Source: Candidatus Kuenenia hertensis (GTDB lineage Bacteria; Planctomycetota; Brocadiia; Brocadiales; Brocadiaceae). Taken from it: a DNA stretch of 64,000 nucleotides. The stretch's first letter is position 1. The number at the start of each line of letters is the position of its first letter. Shown here piece after piece: positions 45,132-52,677 of the stretch. The DNA is taken from the NCBI GenBank assembly GCA_021646465.1, contig SOET01000005.1, positions 1 through 64,000 on the forward strand, written 5' to 3'. Made by a program: the position numbers and the translations under genes. Below the pieces are notes generated by a model. That model saw nothing but the letters and a program-made list of their open reading frames with translations, did not search any database and was not told the DNA's origin.

Positions 45132-45432
45132 AGTTGCAAATTTGAACCCACCGGAGAAGGAAAAAAATATTTATAGTTTTTTCCGCACCGGAAACCAACT
45201 ACGTGATGATAATAAAGTGTAGCAAGAGGCAAGGACTGCAAGCGATGATTCGTAACAGTTCGGACGGTATTTAATGAAAGCCGGAAATACCACCCCCTTA
45301 TTTATTAATGGGGACTCCAGCGGGTTCAGGTTTGTAACCTGAACCCGCCGGAGGGAAAACCGGGATGCTCTTTTGACTATACGTGAACTGTTATGATGAT
45401 TTTATGCGGAAGATTTTATAGTGTTTAAACCG

Positions 45433-46116
45433 ATGGCAGACAAAAAAAACAGTAATAAAAAATGCAGAAAGAAAAGGGTGCTTGTTATTGAACGGTATCC
45501 TATTATCCGTGAGGCTTTAACATGCCTCATTAACAAACAACAAGACCTCATTATCTGCGGAATGCCTGCCCCTGATACTATAAACATGCAATGCATAAAA
45601 GAACACTCACCCGACATTTTATTAGCAGGCCTTTCGGTCAGGGAAATTGCCAGCCTTAAACAAATCAAAGATATAAATGCAAAAATTCCACCGCTTCCAA
45701 TTCTTATATTTTCTATGCTGGAAGGGCCAATCTATGCAGCACGAGCTTTTGATGCGGGCGCTAAGGGATACATTATGAAGCACGAGCTGGTAGAAAATAT
45801 CTTAAAAGCGGTAAGAGCGGTACTGGAAGGAAAAGTATATGTGAGCGAAGCAATTGCGGCTCAGTTGTTAGGCAGTCTTGCCGCCGGACGACAAATACAT
45901 GGCAAGCATAAAAAGGAGGTACTAACCAATCAGGAACTTAGTGTATTTACAATGATAGGGTATGGAATGACCACTCGTATCATAGCAGAGAAATTATGCT
46001 TGAGCGTCAAGACTATCGAAACATACCGTGCCCGTATAAAGGAAAAATTGGGATTAAAAAACGCCGTTGAATTGGTATATACAGCAGTGCAATGGGTGGT
46101 TGAGGGCAGTCACTGA
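45433..46116 (+). CDS. LuxR/NarL-type response regulator with degenerate receiver
   Basis: About 227 residues from ATG 45433 (an in-frame GTG at 45421 gives 231). N-terminal receiver: RVLVIERYPIIREALTCLI, PILIFSMLEGPIYAARAFDA and AGAKGYIMKHELVENILKAV. The usual phosphorylation Asp in 'DxxLLDL' is a glycine here (SPDILLAGLSVREI), while the Ser of FSM and the Lys of YIMK remain. The C-terminal LuxR helix-turn-helix is complete: LTNQELSVFTMIGYGMTTRI, IAEKLCLSVKTIETYRARIK, EKLGLKNAVELV. So DNA binding is expected but phosphorylation control is unlikely. It precedes the peptide/radical-SAM pair by 257 bases with a palindrome in between. Confidence 0.85.
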   Translation: MADKKNSNKKCRKKRVLVIERYPIIREALTCLINKQQDLIICGMPAPDTINMQCIKEHSPDILLAGLSVREIASLKQIKDINAKIPPLPILIFSMLEGPIYAARAFDAGAKGYIMKHELVENILKAVRAVLEGKVYVSEAIAAQLLGSLAAGRQIHGKHKKEVLTNQELSVFTMIGYGMTTRIIAEKLCLSVKTIETYRARIKEKLGLKNAVELVYTAVQWVVEGSH

Positions 46117-46264
46117 TTTTTTCAGCTACGTGTTTAATAACTGTTAAATGTTTAAAAAGGAAAGTAAAAATATTTGACACTAAAAAATAATTATTTATAA
46201 TTGCCACTAACCTGACGGCAAGGAAATGTATGGCATTCATAAAAACAATTCGTAAGTGATTAAT

Positions 46265-46349
46265 AGCAACGTAGAGACAGGTTTCAAACCTGTCTCTACG
46301 TCTTGAGGGTGAATAACACGAGCAAGATGCTTGTGCTACAATGTGCGAA
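46265..46349. repeat. Dispersed palindromes before the peptide gene
   Basis: GTAGAGACAGGTTTCAAACC then TGTCTCTAC (46272-46300) and CAAGATGCTTGTGCTACA at 46321. Same families as at 53749, 55122 and 43690, 48336. Confidence 0.6.
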
Positions 46350-46373
46350 GATTTACAAAAAAGGAGGTATATT

Positions 46374-46550
46374 ATGTTAGTAAAAAATGAAGAGAAACAA
46401 GCTGTCACGTTAAATACGCCTGATTACCACAAGAATGAAACTGTTTCTGTTGTAACAAACAGGTTTGAGGTGAGAGAAATAATTATTAAACCTATATCGG
46501 GATGTAATACATATGAGAGTAGGGGAACTGGAATAGGTTGCCGTTGTTAA
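46374..46550 (+). CDS. Candidate RiPP precursor peptide
   Basis: A 58-residue peptide starting at ATG 46374, preceded by the strongest ribosome site in the region (AAAAAAGGAGGTATATT). The first 40 residues are charged and look like a leader (MLVKNEEKQAVTLNTPDYHK, then VTNRFEVREIIIKP). The C-terminus is a Gly/Cys/Ser/Thr-rich core: ISGCNTYESRGTGIGCRC, with Cys at 44, 56 and 58. The frame extends upstream to 46341, but the upstream part comes from a dispersed repeat. The radical SAM/SPASM protein starts 75 bases downstream on the same strand. This is the usual layout of a precursor and its maturase. I do not recognise a named RiPP family. Confidence 0.65.
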   Translation: MLVKNEEKQAVTLNTPDYHKNETVSVVTNRFEVREIIIKPISGCNTYESRGTGIGCRC

Positions 46551-46625
46551 CACCCTTTACATCTCTAAAGTCTTATTTGTTTTACTATAATCTTAAACGG
46601 TAAAATTCCCCTTTGATTTAGATAT

Positions 46626-47894
46626 TTGAAAGAACTCATATACATATCAGAAAATGCTGAAATAGTCGTTGGCTATCGATATGCAGTTGCATATAATTTC
46701 GCTAATACACGTGCCTGTGAATTTGACAAAAGCATCGGCGCATTCCTCATAAAATCATTACCCCGAACAAAAGAAATCCTCATCTACATTGCAAAAAAAG
46801 AGATGCTGATAACACACCAGGAAGAACAGCCATTCAAAACCCTCCTGTACCATCTCATCAATAACAGCATTCTGGATACTGGCAAGGAATACTCGTTTAG
46901 GCAGAGCGCACGATCAACTCCATACATTCCTTTTACTCTTGTACTCGAAATTCTGACACAATGTAATTTCCATTGTCGCCACTGTTATCTTGGAGACAGA
47001 TTAAACGTTCAACATCGCCTGGAAATATCACAGATTAGCAAAATATTGTATGACGCAAAAGGCATTGGCATACAGCAAGTGCAAATTACCGGAGGGAACC
47101 CATCTCTTCATCCAGATATACACGAGCTTATAGAATTACTTCGTTACCACACATTCAAGATATTCTACTTTTCGAACGGAATGTATTTAGATGAGAGCCT
47201 GCTGCTCGCATTAAAGGATGCTGATGCTGTTCTTCATATTTCAATATACGGTATGAGTAACAAATCGGGTAAATGGCTTACAGGTTATAGCAATTATTAT
47301 GATTCCATGATGAATGCCCTCTCTTTAATTGAAAAGTACGGGGTAAAAATACGTTCACTGGATTATATGGCAGTAGAGGAAAACGAACATGAAATCAGCA
47401 GATTTATAGAATTCTGCAAGGAAAAGAAATACCCATACCGCTTCGATTCCCCTGCAACCATAGGCAATGCAGCCGCTACCAGGATTAAGAACATCACAGA
47501 AAAAATTGTTGAATTTGAACCCGGGATCGAACCTCAAAATGCTTCACCATCTTTTCGTCTGTGCAGTTGTGAGTTTGACCAGCCAACGATCCTGGCAAAC
47601 GGAGATGTTACCTTTTGCATTTTGAGTAACAATAATTTTCATGAACATCTCCTGGGGAACATTTATTCCCACACGTTGAAGGAAATATGGTTCAACAGCA
47701 GAACACAGCAGCTTTTCAGGGAAACACACGTAAACGAACAGAATGTATGCCGGAACTGCGAGTACAAGTATCTCTGCGGGGGGATATGCCCATTTTCAAA
47801 GCAATTCCACGCTATACAACTCACACAAGACGGGACGCCCGATTGCAGGAGATACAAGGATAAAAAATTCAGGTCATGGAAGATTACGTGCTGA
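46626..47894 (+). CDS. Radical SAM/SPASM peptide maturase
   Basis: A 422-residue radical SAM protein. The 4Fe-4S motif is LTQCNFHCRHCYLGD (C-x3-C-x2-C). ITGGNPSLHPDIHELI is the GGEP-like SAM motif. The C-terminal SPASM domain has clustered cysteines (FRLCSCEF, DVTFCIL, VCRNCEYKYLCGGICPFSK, PDCRRYKD). The first 85 residues, before the catalytic domain (PYIPFTLVLEILTQC), are consistent with a PqqD-like peptide-binding domain. Start codon is TTG at 46626, the first possible start after a stop; no clear ribosome site is visible. It is expected to install thioether or C-C crosslinks in the adjacent Cys-rich peptide. No transporter or peptidase is adjacent. Confidence 0.85.
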   Translation: MKELIYISENAEIVVGYRYAVAYNFANTRACEFDKSIGAFLIKSLPRTKEILIYIAKKEMLITHQEEQPFKTLLYHLINNSILDTGKEYSFRQSARSTPYIPFTLVLEILTQCNFHCRHCYLGDRLNVQHRLEISQISKILYDAKGIGIQQVQITGGNPSLHPDIHELIELLRYHTFKIFYFSNGMYLDESLLLALKDADAVLHISIYGMSNKSGKWLTGYSNYYDSMMNALSLIEKYGVKIRSLDYMAVEENEHEISRFIEFCKEKKYPYRFDSPATIGNAAATRIKNITEKIVEFEPGIEPQNASPSFRLCSCEFDQPTILANGDVTFCILSNNNFHEHLLGNIYSHTLKEIWFNSRTQQLFRETHVNEQNVCRNCEYKYLCGGICPFSKQFHAIQLTQDGTPDCRRYKDKKFRSWKITC

Positions 47895-48032
47895 TACTAC
47901 ATCTTCCGCGCAATTAATACCTTCTGCGGGTTCTTGTTACAATCCTGAGCAAATATAAAACCCGCAAAGGAGCCGCTTTTTCGTAGGGCAAACCATTTAG
48001 GTTTGCCTCTGGGTAGGTTTCGGTTTGCAACC

Positions 48033-48131
48033 CAATGTCATTAAGTTCAGGATTGATTTATCAAAACAACCCCCTGAATCCCCCTTTTTTAAGGGGGACT
48101 TTTGCTGCCGGTAGCTTAACTTAATGACATT
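48033..48131. repeat. Nested palindromic repeat, copy B
   Basis: CAATGTCATTAAGTTCAG ... CTTAACTTAATGACATTG around a core with CAACCCCCTGAATCCCCC then TTTTTTAAGGGGGAC. Opposite orientation to copies A (43479) and C (52568). The gap 47895-48253 has no gene; it also holds the outer inverted-repeat arm GCTTTTTCGTAGGGCAAACC at 47975-47994. Confidence 0.85.
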
Positions 48132-48253
48132 GGGTTGTACCTGAACCCGAAATTTTATTTGGCGAATAGCGCCCTGTATATTTAATAGCTGAATTTTCCC
48201 TAATGGCTTATGAGTACAATATAAAAGGTTTTAATTAGTACTTTTTAAATAGG

Positions 48254-48386
48254 GAGCATTCCCGATTTTTTGTAAAAAGCCATTAACAAGGCTAATGGTA
48301 ACTCAAGCTTCCAGCCTGAGGGTAAATATCACAAGCAAGATGCTTGCGTTACATTGTGCAGGTAGTTACAAAAATTGGGAATGCTC
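48254..48386. repeat. Inverted repeat overlapping the 5' end of RT-cas1
   Basis: GAGCATTCCCGATTTTTTG (48254-48272) is inversely repeated as ACAAAAATTGGGAATGCTC (48368-48386). Between lies the CAAGATGCTTGCGTTACATT repeat found at two other sites. The repeat covers the annotated first 14 codons of RT-cas1. A third arm, GCGCATTCCCGTTTTTTTTC, lies just after cas2 at 50963-50982. Confidence 0.75.
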
Positions 48387-50680
48387 ACATTAATTCATCA
48401 TTAAAGAAATTGACTGATAACCTCTACCACAAACTTTACGACTCTCGTCTACTCCTCGAATCATGGAATAAAATCAGGAAAAAGGGGTCGATGGGAGGAA
48501 TTGATAATGTCAGCATCGATGAGTTTGAAAGGCATCTCGATACGAACATCGAAAATCTTATTCGGGAATTAAAATCGGAAACGTACATCCCTGAGGCATA
48601 TCAGGAAATAAAAAAACGTAAAAAGAACACAGAATTCAGATTTCTGGGACTTCCGGCGATAAGAGACAAAATCGTTCAACAGGCAGTGTTGTTCATCATA
48701 GAACCCCTCTTTCTTTCCACATTCTTTGATATTAGTTATGCTTACAGGCCAGGCAAAGGGCCTCTCAAGGCAGCACACAGGGTAAGGCATATTATTGTGA
48801 ACCAAAAATGTAAATGGGTGGCGCCCTGTGATATCGATAATTTCTTCGATTCCATTGATCAAACAATACTCATGGAACAATTGAGAGAACAAATCCACGA
48901 TGAAAAACTCCTTTCTATAATTTCATTATGGATAAAGATGGGAAGGGTGGGTCCGGCGCTGGACTGGAAGGATTCCTTGAAGGGCATTCCGCAAGGGGCG
49001 GTAGTTTCTCCGTTATTATCCAATATTTACCTTCATCCCCTTGATGCATACATGGTAAATATGAATTGTGGATACGTTCGTTATGCGGATAATTTTGTTG
49101 TGTTATGCGCTCATAAAAATGCCGCGCAGGATGCGCTTGAAGTTGTGAAAATCTTTTTAGGTGAAAAATTGAAGCTGCAATTAAATCAGGGAAACAGGGT
49201 GCAAAACGTTTGCGAAGGTTTTATTTTTCTCGGCGTCACTTTTCAGGGGCAAACTCTGACAGTTTCGGATTCAAAGATTTCAGAAATAAGAAAAGGTATA
49301 GAAAATACAATAACCCGCAGTAAAGATAACCTGAAAGGGCTTGCAGATATTTTACAGGGTTTAAAACGTTATTACGGGCAATTTCTTTCAGAGGATATTT
49401 TGAGAGAAATTGATATGTTTATAAAGGGCCGTCTGAAAGAGTATTTCAAAGAACGCTATCAAAGCGGGGTATTAAAAACAAAAAGGGAAATAATAAACAT
49501 CCTGCAGCCGGTCTATTTTCTTTCACAGGAGTTTACCCTTTACAGAGGAAAGGTTTTTAAGGAGATACAGGCATATTGCAAAAGGGAAAAACGAAGTGAG
49601 AAGATAAAAAAGAAACCGACAGGCGATCCGGTACAAAATAAGAGGAAATATTATGAAATACTTCAGACACAAAGTTCCGTTCTTATGGTAAACAAGGCAG
49701 GCACTTTTTTAGGGATAAATAAAAATAGCGTAGTAGTGAAGGAAAAGGGGAAAAAGATTCACCAGTCACCGATAAACCATTTGAAGACGATTATATTGAA
49801 ATCGAAAGGGATTGGGGTCTCTTCGCATCTTATTCACACATGTGCTGATAAGGGTATCGATTTAGAGTTTCTGGCGTATGAAAAACATGTGGCAAGAATA
49901 GTTCCTTTCAGAGAGCATCGGGCAGAACTCTGGATTGCACAGATGGAGTCGTTACATGACCACCGTGGAGTTCATCTCGCCAGGGCATTTGTGAAAGGGA
50001 AAATAAAGAATCAGAGATCCCTCATTTTGTATTTCAGCAAATATCATTCTAAGAAAGACCCGGCATTTGCGGAAATGCTTAGGGTGGGTATTTCCTGCCT
50101 GGATAATTTGATCAAAGAGGTGTCTCATTATACGGATATATCCCTTGATACACTCAGAGGAAAACTCTTTTCTGTCGAGGGAAGGGCTTCCTCCACGTAT
50201 TGGAATTTGGTGAAAACACTTCTCGGCGATGAAATATCTTTTGTGGGCAGGGTAAGAAAGGGGGCTGAAGACCTTGTCAATGCCCTTTTAAATTACGGTT
50301 ATGGCATCCTGTACGGAAGGGTTTCGCAAGCCCTTATGGCAGAGGGATTGAATCAGTATATTGGTTATCTGCACAAGACGGGAAATGGCAGACCGGTGCT
50401 GGTCTTTGATTTTATTGAGGAATTCCGCCAGCAAATTGTTGACCGGGTAGTGCTGGGTCTGCTCAGAAAAGGCGCTCATCTGAGTGTGAAAGACGGTGTG
50501 CTTTCCGATGAAACCAGAAACAAGCTTGCAAGAAAAGTACTGGAGCGGATATACACTCATGAAAACTTCAGAGGGAAACGGATACGGGGGGATGAAATCA
50601 TGAGATATCAGGCGAAAAATATTGTCTGTTATCTTACCGGAAAAACGAAGAGATATCGTTCGTATATAAGGAAATGGTAA
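48344..50680 (+). CDS. cas1: Reverse transcriptase-Cas1 fusion
   Basis: A 778-residue fusion. Residues about 22-300 are a group II intron-like reverse transcriptase: NFFDSIDQTI with the first acidic motif (DIDNFFDS, 163-170), IPQGAVVSPLLSNIYL (216-230) and the catalytic loop YVRYADN (244-250). The usual YADD is YADN here. A helical linker (300-440) leads to Cas1 (about 442-778), which keeps its catalytic set: E612 in VEGRASSTYW, H677 in GYLHK and the acidic cluster in VFDFIEEFRQQIVDRVV (687-703). Such fusions acquire spacers, in studied cases also from RNA. Start is uncertain: the first codons (TTG 48344) lie inside a dispersed repeat, and no ATG occurs until residue 50; TTG 48410 (LTDNLYHKL) fits family N-termini. 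It is followed at once by cas2. Confidence 0.93.
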   Translation: MRYIVQVVTKIGNAHINSSLKKLTDNLYHKLYDSRLLLESWNKIRKKGSMGGIDNVSIDEFERHLDTNIENLIRELKSETYIPEAYQEIKKRKKNTEFRFLGLPAIRDKIVQQAVLFIIEPLFLSTFFDISYAYRPGKGPLKAAHRVRHIIVNQKCKWVAPCDIDNFFDSIDQTILMEQLREQIHDEKLLSIISLWIKMGRVGPALDWKDSLKGIPQGAVVSPLLSNIYLHPLDAYMVNMNCGYVRYADNFVVLCAHKNAAQDALEVVKIFLGEKLKLQLNQGNRVQNVCEGFIFLGVTFQGQTLTVSDSKISEIRKGIENTITRSKDNLKGLADILQGLKRYYGQFLSEDILREIDMFIKGRLKEYFKERYQSGVLKTKREIINILQPVYFLSQEFTLYRGKVFKEIQAYCKREKRSEKIKKKPTGDPVQNKRKYYEILQTQSSVLMVNKAGTFLGINKNSVVVKEKGKKIHQSPINHLKTIILKSKGIGVSSHLIHTCADKGIDLEFLAYEKHVARIVPFREHRAELWIAQMESLHDHRGVHLARAFVKGKIKNQRSLILYFSKYHSKKDPAFAEMLRVGISCLDNLIKEVSHYTDISLDTLRGKLFSVEGRASSTYWNLVKTLLGDEISFVGRVRKGAEDLVNALLNYGYGILYGRVSQALMAEGLNQYIGYLHKTGNGRPVLVFDFIEEFRQQIVDRVVLGLLRKGAHLSVKDGVLSDETRNKLARKVLERIYTHENFRGKRIRGDEIMRYQAKNIVCYLTGKTKRYRSYIRKW

Positions 50681-50959
50681 ATGAAAAACTATACGGTAAT
50701 TGCCTATGATATTGCGGACGATAAGAGAAGACAACGGGTAGCTGAATTACTGGCCGGGCATGGGAAAAGGATTAATTACAGCGTATTTCAATGTCTTCTT
50801 ACAAAAAAAAGCCTTGAAAAGATACGGAATAAGATAAAGGCTATGATTGATAAAAAAACCGATACTGTTGTGTACTATATTCTTTGTAAGGATTGCTTTT
50901 CAAAAACGTTTATTGACGGTTTTTTTAATAATGATACTAACGTGGTAAATATGATTTAA
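50681..50959 (+). CDS. cas2: CRISPR-associated Cas2
   Basis: A 92-residue Cas2. N-terminal strand with the conserved Asp: MKNYTVIAYDIADDKRRQR, then LAGHGKRINYSVFQCLL, both family signatures. With Cas1 it forms the spacer-integration complex. The ATG follows the RT-cas1 stop directly (TAAATG), indicating a translationally coupled pair. Confidence 0.95.
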   Translation: MKNYTVIAYDIADDKRRQRVAELLAGHGKRINYSVFQCLLTKKSLEKIRNKIKAMIDKKTDTVVYYILCKDCFSKTFIDGFFNNDTNVVNMI

Positions 50960-51407
50960 TCAGGCGCATTCCCGTTTTTTTTCAGCACATCATTTCATAT
51001 AAGGGTGGATTAAGGCGTTGTTTTTTACGCCGAATTCACCAATAATATGCACAGGAAAGGTGGATGCGGTTCCCTTTCTCTTCGAGTCGCTGTCGCTTAA
51101 TCCACCCTTCTGTCAGGGTTGCTTAACTTAATGGTATTGGGTTACAAATCTGAACCCGCCTTGAACATAATAATCAGCCATGTAATATTCATCCTTTCTC
51201 TGCACGAAGCAAACCTAAAGGGTTTGCCCTACGAAAAAGCAGTCTTCCCTTTGCAGGTTTCTGCGGGTTCATGTTTATAACATGAACCCTGCGTTTTATA
51301 TTGTACCCGCCAGTCAGGGGAGCAGGCTCAGCCATTAAATACATAAAGCGTTATCAGCAGAATAAACTTCTGGGTTCAGGTACAAACCTGAACCCTCCTT
51401 GTGGGTC
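50960..51407. repeat. Repeat-filled gap between cas2 and the array
   Basis: No gene. 50963-50982 GCGCATTCCCGTTTTTTTTC; 51002-51112 AAGGGTGGATTAAGG ... CTTAATCCACCCTT; 51120-51163 half of the CTTAACTTAATGGTATT/TGAACCC element; 51210-51240 AAACCTAAAGGGTTTGCCC then TACGAAAAAGC (the inverted partner of 47974-48007); 51265-51297 and 51371-51396 hairpins of the GGGTTCAxGT/ACxTGAACCC type. Confidence 0.75.
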
Positions 51408-52024
51408 GTTTCAGTACCGCGAACGGCCTAATGTATCCCAAATGGCTTCAAGGCCATTCTCGCCGAGATCTTGGCAAAGGGTTTCAGTACCGCGAACGGC
51501 CTAATGTATCCCAAATATTGCCGAAGGCGTTTTTGATGAAAATGGCAGTATAAATAGTTTCAGTACCGCGAACGGCCTAATGTATCCCAAATAATAGTAG
51601 CAACTTCGCTCTTGCTGACGGGATTAGGTTTCAGTACCGCGAACGGCCTAATGTATCCCAAATATTATAGACAAAGAAAATACTATCGCGTGCGCTACGA
51701 TGTTTCAGTACCGCGAACGGCCTAATGTATCCCAAATACTATGTAGGATACATGCAAGACTGGGACGCAAAGGTTTCAGTACCGCGAACGGCCTAATGTA
51801 TCCCAAATAGGACACACTCACCGCGAAGGAGATGCGTAACGGGGTTTCAGTACCGCGAACGGCCTAATGTATCCCAAATAGCTGGCAATCGCCCTCACGA
51901 ACAAGACCCCTGACGAGTTTCAGTACCGCGAACGGCCTAATGTATCCCAAATAAGCGTTTCTGAGAAGCGATTATAAAATCCAAAAAGGTTTCAGTACCG
52001 CGAACGGCCTAATGTATCCCAAAT
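51408..52024 (-). CRISPR. CRISPR array: 9 repeats of 36 bp, 8 spacers
   Basis: Nine identical 36-base repeats start at 51408, 51481, 51557, 51628, 51702, 51773, 51844, 51917 and 51989 (+ strand form GTTTCAGTACCGCG...TAATGTATCCCAAAT). Spacers are 37, 40, 35, 38, 35, 35, 37 and 36 bases. Read on the - strand the repeat ends in GGTACTGAAAC, the ACTGAAAC-type 8-base handle of type III crRNAs, so transcription is most likely from the - strand with the leader at the high-coordinate side. A promoter at 52052-52083 supports this. No degenerate repeat is seen at either end. cas6 lies 650 bases to the right, cas2 450 bases to the left. Confidence 0.97.
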
Positions 52025-52051
52025 CCCGCTACCTTCAAGGGATATTGGTGT

Positions 52052-52083
52052 ATCATATAAACATCTCCAGCGTGAAAAGTCAA
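52052..52083 (-). promoter_or_regulatory. Probable promoter of the CRISPR array
   Basis: On the - strand TTGACT (52083-52078) is followed after 18 bases by TATATG (52059-52054; an overlapping TATGAT is at 52057-52052). Transcription would start about 52045 and enter the first repeat at 52024 after a short leader. This is the only good sigma70-like pair next to the array on either side that I could find by eye. Confidence 0.6.
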
Positions 52084-52117
52084 GCCATATTTGTACTTAG
52101 CATTATTCATCAGTTTT

Positions 52118-52473
52118 TTCGCAAATCGATGCTTTTTTCATGCAAAAATCTAGCAAATGGACATTCCGTTTTCTGTAAGTTGTTTTCTGTCAACAATCTC
52201 CTGCTGAAAAAAACTTCGCAAATTCATTTCACCAATCGTGTGCAAAGTGGATTTGCGAAAAATGCCAATACGGCATCCTCATTTTATGCGGGTTTCATGG
52301 GCGGCAATGGTGCGTTTTTTCGCAAATTGTTTCTCTGTTTTTCAAAAAAAATGGCATTTGCGAACTTTTTTGCGATATGTTTTGCTCGCATATTCCGGTG
52401 AAATTCATCCTTAACACATTACTACATAATGGTTTTTAACCGTTAGTCATCGCCATACCATTTTTTCGCAAAT
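52118..52473. promoter_or_regulatory. Cluster of six TTCGCAAAT sites upstream of the array promoter
   Basis: The 9-mer TTCGCAAAT occurs at 52118-52126, 52215-52223, 52319-52327 and 52465-52473, and its complement ATTTGCGAA at 52251-52259 and 52356-52364. Three of the direct copies have a TTTTTTCGCAAAT context. Six copies in 356 bases cannot be chance in this base composition. The whole 52025-52567 stretch has no convincing gene; a 129-codon + frame there has no ribosome site. Sites lie 35 to 390 bases upstream of the array promoter. They could bind a regulator or be part of the leader used for spacer integration. Confidence 0.7.
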
Positions 52474-52567
52474 CATTTTTTATCACCTGTTTTAAAAATA
52501 CAAACGCAATCCCTTGTTATTTATTGACTTATCTTCTATGCTGAATCAACCGCATGGTGTTGCAAGG

Positions 52568-52665
52568 CAATGTCATTAAGTTAAGCTACCGGCGGCAAAA
52601 GTCCCCCTTAAAAAAGGGGGATTCAGGGGGTTGTTTTGATAAATCAATCCTTAACTTAATGACAT
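52568..52665. repeat. Nested palindromic repeat, copy C
   Basis: CAATGTCATTAAGTTAAG ... CTTAACTTAATGACAT around the same core as copy A (AGTCCCCCTTAAAAAAGGGG). Lies between the leader region and the 3' end of cas6. Confidence 0.85.
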
Positions 52666-52677
52666 GGTGTTGCAAGG

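Noticed and set aside
51408-52024. CRISPR array transcribed from the + strand
   Set aside because: The + form of the repeat would end in CCCAAAT, not in a GAAAC-type handle, and no promoter-like pair is visible left of 51408, while one exists right of 52024 on the - strand.
52012-52401. 129-codon + strand frame in the CRISPR leader region
   Set aside because: Starts inside the last CRISPR repeat, has no ribosome site, is Phe/Ser-rich with repeated F-A-N motifs caused by the TTCGCAAAT sites, and resembles no protein.
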